64,000 nt of DNA. Origin: Nymphaea colorata. Lineage: Eukaryota; Streptophyta; Magnoliopsida; Nymphaeales; Nymphaeaceae. Of the stretch, positions 49,731 through 62,168 are shown piece by piece. The translations under genes and the position numbers were made by a program. The stretch lies in NCBI RefSeq assembly GCF_008831285.2, contig NC_045143.1, positions 1,709,503 to 1,773,502 on the forward strand. Reading direction: 5' to 3'. The notes beneath the pieces were generated by a model, which made no database searches, was not told the DNA's origin, and saw nothing but the letters and a program-made list of their open reading frames with translations. Numbering within the stretch: the stretch's first letter is position 1; the number at the start of each line of letters is the position of its first letter.

Positions 49731-52006
49731 TTGCCCAGACAAGAGGAGAGTCTGCAGGCGGACCACCATCCTTACGGCAAGAGAAGCAGAAGCAGGTGAT
49801 GGTCCTCATGGGACTGGGGCCCCTCGATGCTATCCTGTCTGGGTCTGTCCTGACCCAACTCGATCAGGCTTCCGCCATGTTCACATACGTGTCCTTGCAT
49901 CACAAAAGCATCCGCACAGAAAAAAAAAGTAAAAAACAACTGAAACGGACAAAGCGGAAAGGGTAAGGAGGAAGGACACAGAGGATGGTGATGAAAATAC
50001 AATACCCATCATCGCATGCAGACGCTTCCCTTTCTAAGGTTACTGACGTATCTTGACAACAAAGTTTCGCTCTGCTGCCCACGTGACCGAGTCCCCACTA
50101 GGCGATGTGTTCATTTCTCTTCCACAAAATAAGAAACTGTCTATAGTTGCAGATGGGGAGAAGACGTCACACCCCAACTCGAAGATGTAAAGAACAGAAC
50201 AGACCTTGACCGTCGATTCTCAGCAAGAACAGACGCCATTGAAGCAATCCGATAGGTTGGTGCAACAGAGCAATCCACCAGACGGCTGGTGAACAGAGTC
50301 AAGCAGTTGGTGATTCAGCTTTAGGATTACTGAACAGTGCTCCACTCGTTTGTTATATGCAGATTAAGCTGATCATGGGCATGGATGTTCGTTAGAGGTC
50401 CACCATCTAACGATGATCATTTTTTTTTAGGCAAAAGAGCAGAATTTGCTGGTCTTTTTTTTAAAGAAAATTTGCCATTTGCTTGAAGCGAAAGTATTCC
50501 TTGGATCATAAATGTTTATACTTATATTGTTTCATGCTGTAGCAGTACAGATGCATTAGGAGGCATTGATTTTCATGTTTCAGGAGGCCGGTGCAAGTAC
50601 AATGATCTAAAATTGTATGATAATTGACTGAGAAAAACGAGTTTTGGGATGTGAAAGCCGATAAAAGAAGTGCTGAGTAAAAAGAGCTCCCTTTGGTTGC
50701 ACCTATACGTGTCGTCGAATTCAAACACGCAGCTAAGAAACTTTCACGTGGGCAGGTAGATCTCAGCAATTTTAAAATCGATATACACAAAAGGAGCAGT
50801 TTCAGATCACAAGCAGCCGTAGTTTTAACATAGAATGACTCACTAAAGGCAGTGCTGGAGAGCTGGCAGCGAAAGATAAAGATTGTAACAGAAAATGACA
50901 GGAACCGGGCCTGTTAAAAGCAGCCAGGAGAAAAGATGTAGAGATGGGTGGTGACCTCTTGGGTCATCGTCCTTTTCGCTGCAGACATGAGTTCCTTCTC
51001 TTCCTTTGGAACGACAAATCCGCAAAAGAGAGACCATATGCCATTCAATTGATCGATGCAATGAAAAGAAGTCTCGGCCTCATCTTTCTGCGTCAAAGCC
51101 TTATCGTCTCTCTTCCTCAACAATTATTTCAAATTCTTCCCCTTGTTTTGAGCCACGTTACCAACCCATATCCTCTCATAATTGGTTCTTCTGCACTCTC
51201 TAGTCGCTAGTGGTTCTGTTCAGCATAATGGAAGAAAAAACTTCTACACACAACCAGTAAAAGAGGTTGAGTGTGTCACTTTCTGACTCGCCCCATTAAA
51301 GTCGGGTGATTCATCCACCAACTGAACAGTATTGAGAACAGTCTTCAATAACTGAATATCTCCAAAGATATGGTTGGCAATAAAAAAAGTTTCTGCTATT
51401 CCGTGGAGACGTGCACTCCCATGGTGACTGTGATCTCTCTGCTAGCTTGCCTACAGAGATGCTATCCACACATGTCGCGGCGCAGAGTTGTCTGTGAGTC
51501 TTTTAACTTTCAGCACGAGGATGAGGACGATACAGCAGCACATCTGGACCTACAGCCTACTGTTATCTCGGGGAGGTTGGACTGAAGATGGGAGCCAGAA
51601 TCCGAAGACTAGATCTTATCTCGGCATTAGAATAATCTCCTAGAGAATCCCCACGAAATGGAATCTTATTCTAAAATATTACACCTTTCATATGTATAAG
51701 AAATTATGGATGCGAATGGGCTTTGAAAGGTCATCAGGCTGGAGGGATCATCATACGTCCATTTTCTCTACTTTAATTTGATCGAAGCTTGCAAATCACG
51801 TTCTCAAAGGCCTGTATATATAATATATATAAAGAGAAAGAGAGAGTTGTTTGAATTGTCCAACAGATATAATCATAATTTGCCATAACATGAGATCCGA
51901 TTCCAATATCCAATCATCGAAGGAACTCAAAAACACACTAATGAATCCTCCATTCATGAAAAATACGAGTTGCATACTGAGTCATCCTAATAGTAATATT
52001 GTTAAT

Positions 52007-52008
<2 letters not shown>

Positions 52009-52066
<58 letters not shown>

Positions 52067-52067
52067 T
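52009..52067. repeat. Compound (TA)n(GA)n microsatellite
   Basis: About 18 TA units run directly into about 11 GA units. Confidence 0.96.
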
Positions 52068-52599
52068 GCATACAATAAAAGCAACTGCATTGATAATATC
52101 ATGGTCAGCGTACAGCCTTTACAACAGCCAGGGAAAAAACCAGAGCTTTGGCCTTGATGAAAAAAACACAAAAACACCATTACTGGGTGTCATGGCAGAG
52201 CGAAAAGAAATTACTGCCAACATCAACGCCTCTCTCTGGCAAGAGAACCAAAAGGGATATAGCCACCAGAAAAGCTGCACACTGCATCAGATACCAACTA
52301 AACTTGACCCAGCATGGGGAACACAGCCACCATGAGAAACAAGCAAAATACCCGACTGCATAAAACAGACCCTAGACAGAACGGACAGGAAAGACCAACC
52401 ACTACCAAGAAAATGAGAGGCATGGCCGAAACACCAGCAGCGCCATCATGGTGCCAACTGAGTGCAAAACCAAAGTCCCTGTTAAAAAAAGGAAAGAGAG
52501 TAATCCTTCACAAGGAAATGAAAAACTTTGGTGAATCTAAACAAGAAATGAAAAACTTGGTGATTCTATAAACAAGAAACTCTGTCGTCTGCCCAAAGC

Positions 52600-52967
52600 A
52601 TCAACTCAACGTCGGTGCCAAGGAGTGAAACGGGCTGCCCTTCTTCAGTGAAAGGAAGGCACCCGTAAAAAACAGTGGAACAGAGTGCTCTCAGGAAACA
52701 ACCAGGCTTCTCTTTCTCCTTTTCTTCCGCTACCTTCTTCTTCTTCTTAGTCTACTACTAGTACCACTACTACTAATACCACTCCATCGCAAAAGGCCCA
52801 TTGAAGCAGACACCAAATAAATGAGCCCAAAAACAGCAAAAACCCAAAATAACTAAGGTGGTGAAGGAGGCATGAGAAATCTGCAAGAGGAACCAGTAAA
52901 AAGTCACTGAACCAGATGCTTGTTTCCCATCACCTCACGTTTCCCGTTTCTCATCCATTTCTCCAGA
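52600..52967 (-). other. Probable 3' UTR of the EBF gene
   Basis: The sequence after the EBF stop contains several U-rich tracts when read as minus-strand RNA (for example UUUUGGGUUUUUGCUG near 52810-52850) and an AAG/GAA-type trinucleotide stretch near 52730. In Arabidopsis the EBF1/2 3' UTRs are unusually important because U-rich motifs let EIN2 repress translation. The UTR end is not determined. Confidence 0.4.
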
Positions 52968-55767
52968 TCAAGAGAGGATGTCACACCTCCACATCCTCTC
53001 CCCAAGCCATCCAACTGCTGTGTTGCTGATCGCGTTACAGTGCTGCAGGTTCAAGCCCACTAGGGAACCACTCAGGTTTCCCAACACTGGCAAGCTAATA
53101 TCAGATACCTGTGAGCAGCCAGAGAGCGATAGGATCAGAAGATCTGGCAGCTCCTTTGTGCTCGAACGCAGGGAAACAATACCACGATCAGTGATCGAGC
53201 ACCTCGACATGTCCAGGTCTTGCAGGAGAGGGCAGTTCATCAGAAGGGCCTTCAAGCTTACATCGGTCACCCTTCTGCAGCCACCAAGGTTCAGGACCTG
53301 CAGGCTCCCACCATGATGCATCACCAGACGGGTAACAGCATTATCTGTGAGGTTTTCGCACCCGTTGAGATTCACCTTCACCAGCTCACCTTCACAACTC
53401 TCAATGAAAGAGAAAAAACCCATGTCAGTAATGCCAGTGAGTCCGCTGAAAGCCACCTGCTGCAAGCGAGGGCAAATCTTCCCCACTGCGGCGAGGCCCT
53501 GGTCTCCAAAACCAGCGCAACCTTGGATTGTCAATGTGCGCAGTGAGTTGCAAAAAGGCAGCGGGTTCAGACACACGTTCTGATCCTTGATTCCCATGCA
53601 CTTGATCAGGCTGAGGGTCTTCAACTTCGCTTTGCAGTGAGCAAAAGAAGTCAAGATACCAATCTGAGTGATCCGGTTGCATTCTTCCAACTGCAAATTC
53701 TCAAGCACCTGCGCCACTCTAGCAAATGCTCTCAACCCATTATCAGACAGAAAACAGCACCTTCGGAGGGAAAGGTTTTTCAACAGAGGACAGCCAACTC
53801 CAACAGCTTCAAGACCCACATCTGTAATCCCTTTGCAGGAAGACACAGTGAGAGTCTTCAGCTTTCTTAAACCGCGGGCATTGCCAAGAGCCCAGAACCC
53901 ACGCTCACCCGCATTCTGGAGCCCCCTGAAGGACAATTCAGTCACTGATTTACCATAGTGACCGATTACTGCAAGCGAAACATCCGAAACGTTCACTCCC
54001 TGGAGCTTGATCTTTGCAAGGTTGGCTGCCAAGGCAACCAGACCAGCCACACCTTGATCACCCACAAGTGGGCAATCCTTGATACTGATGGACTGAAGGT
54101 TAACACAAGACCGGCCAAAAGCTTGCAGACAACTGTTCCCAACAAGCGGACAAGACTCCAAGGTCAAGGATGACAAGTTCCGGCATCTCTCTGCAATCGC
54201 GAGCAGCCCTTTGTCTGTGATACCTGGGCAATGAGAAATATCAAGCTTCTCTAATTGATGGCACCCTTCAGAGATCTCACAAAGTGATTTGTCGGTAATG
54301 GCGGACACGTTCCAGATAGAGAGAACCTTGATCCCGGGGCATCCTCGTGCGATGGCAGTGAGACCAACATCCGTAACGCCGCGAGTTGCATTGCTACCAC
54401 GAATCAGAAGCTTACCTAGACCGCCGAGATTCGCAGTACCAATGGAGATGGCAGCAAGTCTAATGTCAGTGGCTTTCTTGCCTTCCAAGGAGCGCGAAAG
54501 ATATCCATCATCGCTCCCAATTACCTCCTCTGCATCATCACCATCAACCTCGATAGTTTCAGGCGATTCTTTCTCGAGAGTCTCCTTTGGAAAGCCGGCA
54601 TCCTTGTTGGTTGCAGGGGTCTCCTTTGTAGGGTTTACAGGACTGCAGTTGCGAGGCAGTGAAACGATCTCAGACCTGCGGATGCTGCTCTGGAGCGTGA
54701 GCCATCGCTTGGAGACGCAGGCGCAGGCGCTCCGGTCACGGATGCCCGCCACCCGCGAAAAGATCTCAAAGAGGCACTCATCCGGCAGGATGTCGATGGA
54801 AGGGACGATCTTCACAGGTAGTTGCTCTTGCTCTCTAAGGACGAAAGGGGCACTGATCCGAGCGCGTTTACGCTGCGGGCAGTAGACATCAACACGAGGG
54901 GAAGAAAACATGAGGCCTGAATCAAAGAAGTTCGGCTGGAAAGGGCTGCTGGCGCAGATGCTCTCATCTCCTGTAGTGAAACAAAATCCAAAAACAGAAT
55001 AAGCAGTTTGTCCCATAAAACATAAAAGATATCATTGAAACAGGAAGACACGAAGGAAGCTAAACGAGGTGGATTCAACCTTATCAAGATTAAAGATAAC
55101 ATGTTCCCAACTAAGAGAAAGATGTTCAAGTTCCCCAAACACCTTCTACGGAGAATTATAAGATAATCTTCTCTAAACTGTTAATGTTGGCAAAAAGATA
55201 AAGAAACGTAGAAATTTCCACCTACTCTTGGAGTTGCATGGGGTATTCAGAATAACATTAAAAGGAATTTAAAAAAAAATCTCGAAAAGGTTGGTAGAAG
55301 AGAAGGGGAAAACGGAGAAAAAACAAATTCATATCGCCAACTTCAAGTAAAAGAAGAAACGCATGAAATGAAACATATCCTTTGAAGGAAATCAAAGAAA
55401 CAGCAGCAAACCGAGATAATGCGTTATCTTAAGAAACGCATGAAATGAAACATATCCTTTGAAGGAAATCAAAGAAACAGCAGCAAACCGAGATAATGCG
55501 TTATCCTGTGCTTTCCGAGGCGTTTTGACCCAGCAAAGAAAGGCTTAAGAAAGAAAAACAAAAAAAACAAAAGGAGAAAGCGCAACCATTCATGCAAAAA
55601 TAAGAAACAGCCACAACGAGACCTTCTTCAGAAGAAGAAACAACAGACGGGAGAGAACCGACCAAGAAAAGAATAAAGTGGAAACAAAACAAAAACAGAA
55701 GAGGAGGAAAAAAAAGAGGACTCGGAGGAACAGATGTCATACCGCTATACTTAACAAGAGTAGGCAT
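52968..55767 (-). CDS. EBF1: EIN3-binding F-box protein (EBF1/2 type)
   Basis: Two exons: 55767 down to 55743 (25 nt, MPTLVKYS plus one base; donor G|GTATGA) and 54970 down to 52968 (2003 nt; acceptor TTTCACTACAG). The join gives MPTLVKYSGDESICASS and 675 residues. MPALVxYSGDDE is, from memory, the usual EBF start outside Brassicaceae, which supports this tiny first exon over the ATG at 55016. A basic patch QRKRAR (41-46) may be a nuclear signal. The F-box is at about 67-108 (SIDILPDECLFEIFSR...CVSKRWLTL). About 18 leucine-rich repeats of the ITDxGLxAIGxGCPxL type run from about 170 to the end, which is the family's conserved RCDILS. In an SCF ubiquitin ligase, EBF1/2 bind EIN3/EIL1 and send them for degradation, restraining ethylene responses. 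Whether it is EBF1- or EBF2-like cannot be told; the symbol marks the family. Slightly longer than Arabidopsis EBF1 (628). Confidence 0.95.
55354..55505. repeat. 77-bp tandem duplication in EBF intron 1
   Basis: The unit beginning AAGAAACGCATGAAATG occurs at 55354-55430 and again from 55431 to about 55505. The 75 comparable bases are identical, so the duplication is recent. Confidence 0.97.
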
Positions 55768-56232
55768 AGCGACGTTGTGAACTTCTTCTGCAAGCCTGAC
55801 ACCACCACCAACCTCTCAACCACCCTGCAAACACCGCCGCAGACAACAGAAACAAGCAGCAGAAGAAGGTTCACAAACGCCTCTTGCAACAAGCCCTCCC
55901 GGAGCACCGACTGCATTACAGACCTCACCCGGAAGGGGAGGGAGGGAAAGAGAGAGAGCGAGAGAGAGAGAGAGATCAGAAGTATGGCTCGAGGCTCATG
56001 GGCCTTTGCCGCATCTCGACCCGACCCCCACGCCTAAACTTGAATTAAAAAGGGGAGAGGGAGAGAATATAGGAAGAAACCAGATCTGGGCTCAAGTACG
56101 TACAACAGATTTACTATTTGATCTTTTCTGGTTTCCTCCCTTTCCCTCAACCCTTCTTTCTTCCAGTCCCTCCCCAACAACCCCACTCTAAATACTGTAG
56201 ATGATTATCTGTTTGATGTATATTCTAGACCC

Positions 56233-56263
<31 letters not shown>

Positions 56264-56800
56264 TTTTATGTTAACGAGCCCCCACCATCTCAAACACCGC
56301 CCCAGTTCAACGAATCTTCTTCTATTCTTCGATAACTCCAACACCCCTCAGCCTCCTTTCCCTTCCCTCTTTCCCGGATCTGAACTAAAAGACGAGACCC
56401 TCTTCCTCAATTTACACCTCTCTCTCTCTCTCCCCTGCCCAACATTTTCCTGCTCACATGTCACACGTCTCTCCTTGCGCCTCCCTTCGGCCGCCACGTT
56501 CCCCCTTAATTCCTCGCCTTTCACTTCCCTTTCCCTTCTTGACCGCCATCCCAATAATACAGCACCTGTGGCAGTGAAAAGAGAGAGCGAGAGGAAAGAA
56601 GGAATCGAATTCAAAGCTTTCTCTCTTCTTGCACCACGTACACGCTTTCAGGCGTTGGAATGTCTTTTGATTCTTGCACGAAGTAAATGGTCCACGCTAT
56701 TCTTTTTATTCGACGTCTCCCTTTCCCCTCTGATTGCTCTTTCAGTAAACGAAAAGAAGTATTATTACACATCGCTCAGTTGATACCAAGTTCACCAATT
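55768..56800 (-). promoter_or_regulatory. Probable 5' leader and promoter of the EBF gene
   Basis: On the minus strand this holds purine-rich leader-like sequence with GA/CT microsatellites (about 55956-55976 and 56233-56264). A 171-codon plus-strand frame at 56268-56783 is Ser/Leu/Pro-rich low complexity across the CT stretch and is not considered a gene. No clear TATA box. Confidence 0.35.
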
Positions 56801-59548
56801 AAGATCATTCATGTGCCCAAGCAGTGGTGCTGATACATTAATAGGGTGAAACTCTGGTTACCCGGTGTGCTCCACAGAGCGTGCATGAGATCCAATGATC
56901 CATACATAGCCGTTCTGCACTCTTTACAGGCTTGACCGATAAATGAGCGGGTCCCAGTAGTGTTTGACGCTGGGAAAAGACAACACAGGGATAACATCAC
57001 CTGCAATTCATGCTGGTGCATTCCCGTGAAAGGTTTTATCCGGTTCTCTCTCCTCATTTGTTTACGGTTACTCTGATGCAAAACCAGTTAGCTTTCCTCT
57101 TCATACTTGTTTCTTAGGTCTTCTGACTTTGTGAGCTCGTTTTCTTCACTACCATCAACCATCTAATCCTTTGAATAGCAGTGGGATGCTTTGATTTAGT
57201 AGATTGTTGCAGTATAATGCCTCTGGTGTACTTAAGTTGATTTCAAACGTTTCAACTCGCTCTGCTGGTTCCAAGTTGGATACTAGCCGTCAAGAGGCAA
57301 TAATCAGACAAGGGCACAACTAACCAGTCATACCTTCATCGACATTTGAGTAGCAGTTAATGTTTGACTGTTTCCAAGTCACAGCAATTAAATGTGATTC
57401 TGCAACCTAGAGGCCCTACTCTATCCTTTGGGAGGTCTCCTTAGCATGAAGTTCTGCCCTCAAAATTGGTGATGTGGGGCACCAAAGGAGGTCCTTACTG
57501 AAACATGAAAAATTGACACCAGTATGGCCACTCCAGCATGCTCATCTTCTCCGCCTCTTCATCAGCTTAAATGGCTTTCAAACAGTTGCACATCTGCTCA
57601 TGGGACCAATTTGATTCTTGAGATCAACCTGCCAAACTTTTTTTTCATAATTTGGTCCAAGAAAACAACTTCGCAGTCCATGGCATTTTGGGTCAGCCTT
57701 GCTTTTCCTTTCCCTCCCTTCACATGGCATTAATTTTTTAATCTTCTGAAATATCGATCGAAGATCATTTTGACTACCATTCGAGATAGACAGATCTGTG
57801 TGAACGTCTACGACATCTGCAGGGACCCGACAATCTTTTGATGGGTCACTGGTGCAATCCTGTTGATGCCAGTGTGACTAAGACTTGTAAACAGCCATGT
57901 TCATGTGCTTAACCACTGACTTTCTTGGTGTATTATCAAGATGCTCTGTATTCATGTACATGGAATAATTATCAAGCATAGGGTTCATGCATCTTGAATG
58001 AACAAGCTACCAGCCACTGTACTTGCAGGAATCTGGCACAATCTAGATGAATGTGGGACATATGTATGTCTTCAATCCCCACAAGTACCACCAACTTAAA
58101 TTAGAAGTCGGTCATATTTCAGGCTCAATTGAGAGTGCGGTCTTCCGTATCCAACTCCAAGCTTGCTAATTGTGGTAAAAAGTAGAAAGATTTAAATAAT
58201 TAGCAGCCATCAACAGCTCCATCCACCGGTTAAAGTATTTGTCTATAGTTTTCAAGTAAAAAATGTCGAGAGCTCCACTATACCCAGAATATGCCTGGTT
58301 GGCATGGTCGACAAGACGCTGGATGCCTAAAGAACAGACTTGTGAAGTAGTCTTTGCGGTTAAAAATAAATATTACTATTGCAAACGTAATACTGAAGAC
58401 ACACACCAATAATTGGAACTCGGGGTGTTTCTATATTATCTAGGAAGCTAACTAATATAGCTTTTATATATGTCGATTATGTACTGCCCAGGAACTAGGC
58501 TTGAATACGTGGTTTACGGGGCATTTTAATTAATTCCCTGGATTTGAGATCGAGGCAGCGTGCTCGTATGTTTACCTGCAGATTTAGAGCCATGAATTTG
58601 ACGTGATCTGGCAAATCCCTTAGATCTCTAGTTCGAGGGAGAGGGAGGGGTGTATAAACAATTCGTGAAGCAAAGATGCGCTGATACACATTCTCTTGTA
58701 ATCTACACATATTTCAAACAAGGGATCCGAGATCCTTGCTTCTTGGATTTGAGACTCTGGGATCTAAGTTATCAGATCTCATATATCTGATACGATAACC
58801 GAAGCAGGCAAACACGAAGAGCCATATAAACAGTGTAAACGTTACAACGTCATGCAAAGCCATAAAAACCATGCATGTTCTAGTTTTCATCGAAAAGATA
58901 TCATATACCACGACATAAAATAATGGATTTCATAATTCACAAAGAGTTGTGTTCACACACATAATATGCAAGAAGGAGCACTAATTGTGGTCCTGGACAA
59001 TCATACATGATATGCCATCATCGTCTGTCCCCATGGTGCTTGCATTCGATATGAAAGGTGAACTTCAATCATTTAATCCTGCATTACATTATACAAATAA
59101 ATTAAAACGGGCACGGACAAAGTAAAAGCTCGAAGACAAACTAATTTTGAATATTAAAACAGAAAATTTAGATTCTAATATATATCTTATATACATTTGA
59201 TCTCCTTCTCATTCTGAACTGCATTAAAACAGCGGATTCATTGAAGGTCTCTGCCGCGAGGCTGATCAGGCAGCGGTGGGGAAAATTTTCTTTCGATTTG
59301 AAGGGATGAGAGAAGTTTCCCATTTATGAGAGGCGGTTGGTTTGGTCGAACAGGGAAGCTCGGGATCCCTGGAAAAAAAAAAAGAGGAGGAGAATGAAAA
59401 GAAAGGAGTGGAGAAAAAAATCGCTGCCCCACTCACCTTTTCCGGGTAATTAATATTCGGTGGCATCGTCACGGGAAGATTTGCGGAAGATTTCGAGTCC
59501 ACCCGGCAAACATTCACATGGGAAAAGGGGTCCCCAGGGGAAGATTGT

Positions 59549-59560
59549 GGTGGGCCCACC
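59549..59560. promoter_or_regulatory. Palindrome GGTGGGCCCACC (TCP-type site)
   Basis: A 12-base perfect palindrome containing GTGGGCCCAC, the kind of core recognised by plant TCP factors. It lies in a GC-rich island with no assigned gene. Confidence 0.5.
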
Positions 59561-59638
59561 TCCTCCCTCTCCGTCGTCCTTGTCTCTCTTTCTTTTGCGT
59601 GGTCCCCGCCTGGGTGAGATGCCAAAAAGGAGAGTGGT

Positions 59639-59650
59639 CCCCACGTGGGG
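59639..59650. promoter_or_regulatory. Palindromic G-box CCCCACGTGGGG
   Basis: A 12-base perfect palindrome around CACGTG, about 80 bases from the TCP-type palindrome. G-boxes bind bHLH and bZIP factors. Confidence 0.5.
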
Positions 59651-62022
59651 CCCAGTGACCACCATGAGCTGTTCTTTTTTTGGAGGGTGAAGGGAGGGCC
59701 GCTCCGAGGGCCGGAAGGGTCGGGTTCTGCGTCCTCCTCCTTTTTCGTGTCATCACGCGCGATCGCCAAGGTGGCCCCACCACAAATATTTCGAACCCAC
59801 ATAACCATGTCCGTATACATATAATATTTTAATACTACGACCAGGAAATACAAGAAATATCTGATGATTTTTTTTATACATAAAATAATATTTCCTTCTT
59901 ATGTTGATTCGACGGGCTATTTTAGAACTTGAAAACAAAAGAAAAAAAGACATATTTCACTTGTGATGATGTGAATGAATAATATTATACGAGCAATATG
60001 CTGTACGTGTTTATTGTATTGGCAAGATATTTATATTCCCATATGTTTGTAAACTAATGATGGGAAAAGACTTTGGAAGGAAGTTAAGGTTCTTGGTCTT
60101 GGCAAAAGCGGTTTCTGAAAACCGTGGGAGAAAACCGGGCACGTTGTCCTGTTCCAAATCTTTAAATTATTTGTTGGTTTAAAAAAATTGGATTGGTGCG
60201 GGTGCATGCATGTGCAGCTGTAAAAGCGTGTTACTTTGCAAGTACTTAATCATCTATCCTCGTACCCCCTTTCTCTTTTTTTATTATATATATATATATA
60301 TATATGCTCACGCATGCACGCACACATACTTGTTTGTTTATTTATTCATAATTTTTGATAATTAAATTCATTTAATGAATAAGTAAATAGCTATAATAAT
60401 ATGTATATAAAAAGCACATGTACTTCAGTCACGAGTTTAGAATTTCAACATCAACCAAGAAAACGATCTGGCAAGACCTCCACATTTATTAGCTCCCCGC
60501 TTGAAAAATCTGACTGTATTTTCTTGCGATGAATGCGGGGAGGCCCCCATCGTGAAATAATTGCCGTCTCTCTCTCCCTCTCTCTTTCATGTGAGACGTA
60601 CAATGGAAATTCCGGGGGCATGCGCGAGATGCAATGAACCCTCGATTTATTGAGCCGTCACCTTCCGCCATTGAAGGCCTTTCCCTCCTTTCTCTCTGCC
60701 TTCCGTTCTTGTCGCACCGCTTCTTGCCGAACAACAGGTCACGTTGCGTTGCCCGAGATCTTCTTAACAGTTTTCTCTTTCTGTTCTCGTGTGCAGAAGG
60801 AAAGACGCGAAGAATGAGAGAGATCAGAGGGAGGGAGAATTGATTTCTTTCTTTCCTGTCGAGTCCCTTTCGTATGTTACAGTCCTTTTCTCAAGAGCAG
60901 ATTCTCAAGTTAATCTTGACCTTATGTGTTACATATACCTTCTTTTTCAGACACGTGCACATGTTCATCTTTCTCTTCCCCACATCATCATCGTCCACAT
61001 AACACAAAGTTTGGACGATATCTTTAAGATCATATTTTACTTCTAACTATGCCTTAATCAAAGACACCTCTCTCTCTCTCTCTGATATATATTTTTTTAA
61101 CTTTAGGCATCCGTAGAATGATACCTCCCTCCCTCTCTCTCTCTCGACGGGTTTGATTTTATTTTAATTTTAAACTGGAAGCATCCTTAAAACCCGGGGA
61201 GACGAATAATTTCTTAAAACTATTCCTGTCGTTTCGTTTTTATAGAAAAACTATGCTTGAAAAGAGAGCAAGTTGAGCTGTAAACACTAAAAAAGCATCG
61301 ATTGTTAGGAACAGTACGTGGAAGAAAGTTCGCAGGAAACGTGCGGTTGTGGAGTGAACACGCGAGTCTCTCCCTTACTTGATGCGGTCATGTTCACGGG
61401 GTTGCACAAGATTTGTACTGCGAGCTATGAATCATATTCAGATAAAATGTTAAGATAATTTAAAAACTTCCAGAAATTAAAAGTTAACAATCAGAAACCC
61501 TTAAAATCGTTCATAGAATCGAATAAGTTTACCATCAGTTAGATTTGATGAACTGATTTTGACAGCATTGGTTGCAAAAACAGGGCCTGCCGTGGTGCAT
61601 GACCCTGCGATCGTCAGTTCGAATCTTGACAATTATTATTCTATGGTGGTAAGAATGACGTGACATTCAAATTGAATAGTGATCCTACCACTTACATCTT
61701 AAGCAGCCATGAACTATGGAAAAGAAGACGGAAGAAGGTGAGATTTTGCCTCTCTATCTATGCACCTCAAGTGCACCACCTTATCGCTTTTGGAGCTTTC
61801 AGGAACCCATACTTGATGTTGATTGTATATAAGTTTCTCATGTATATATTATATATATAACCAAAGTATAACAAAATGTATAATACAAATACTAGGAACC
61901 ACTTTTGAAAAACAAAATTCTTGTCCTGAAAAGCCTCGAGTTCTTAAAAGAGTGAGCGTGACCATGACGCTCGTCCCCGTTTTGCTGGGCGTCCACTATC
62001 ATGTACTCGAGCCTTCGTGAAT

Positions 62023-62168
62023 GTGGGACCCACCATCCCTGTCAATCGCTTCAGGTGGTCACGCAACCGCCCTGGAGGTCGCCATGTGTCCGCCGTGTGG
62101 GACCCACTCGCTGAAAAGCAGATGCCGAGAGGACAATGCCGAAGACTCTCGCTACCGGTGGGTCCCAC
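62023..62168. promoter_or_regulatory. Cluster of three GTGGG(A/T)CCCAC sites
   Basis: GTGGGACCCAC at 62023-62033 and 62097-62107, and GTGGGTCCCAC at 62158-62168. Each is an 11-base palindrome with a free centre, matching the TCP consensus GTGGGNCC on both strands. ACGTGGCACGT follows near 62179-62189. All lie in a GC-rich island flanked by AT-rich DNA. Confidence 0.65.

Larger units (their letters stand above)
43400..52600. other. Gene-poor interval between PPR and EBF genes
   Basis: Mostly AT-rich with short frames. It contains microsatellites (44.03, 48.84, 49.69 and 52.01 kb), a diverged tandem repeat (44.8 kb), a hAT-type MITE with an adjoining 50-bp tandem repeat (46.7-47.0 kb), and a GC-richer stretch at 48.4-48.85 kb whose long frames cross a GA repeat. 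No conserved protein was recognised. Confidence 0.5.

Noticed and set aside
54289..54885. 198-codon plus-strand frame
   Set aside because: Antisense shadow of the EBF LRR exon.
56268..56783. 171-codon plus-strand frame
   Set aside because: Ser/Leu/Pro-rich low complexity over CT-rich DNA in the probable EBF promoter and leader; no family match.
59266..59853. 195-codon minus-strand frame
   Set aside because: It lies in a GC-rich island where stops are rare; the content (poly-Ser/Phe, Pro/Gly) looks like translated promoter DNA.
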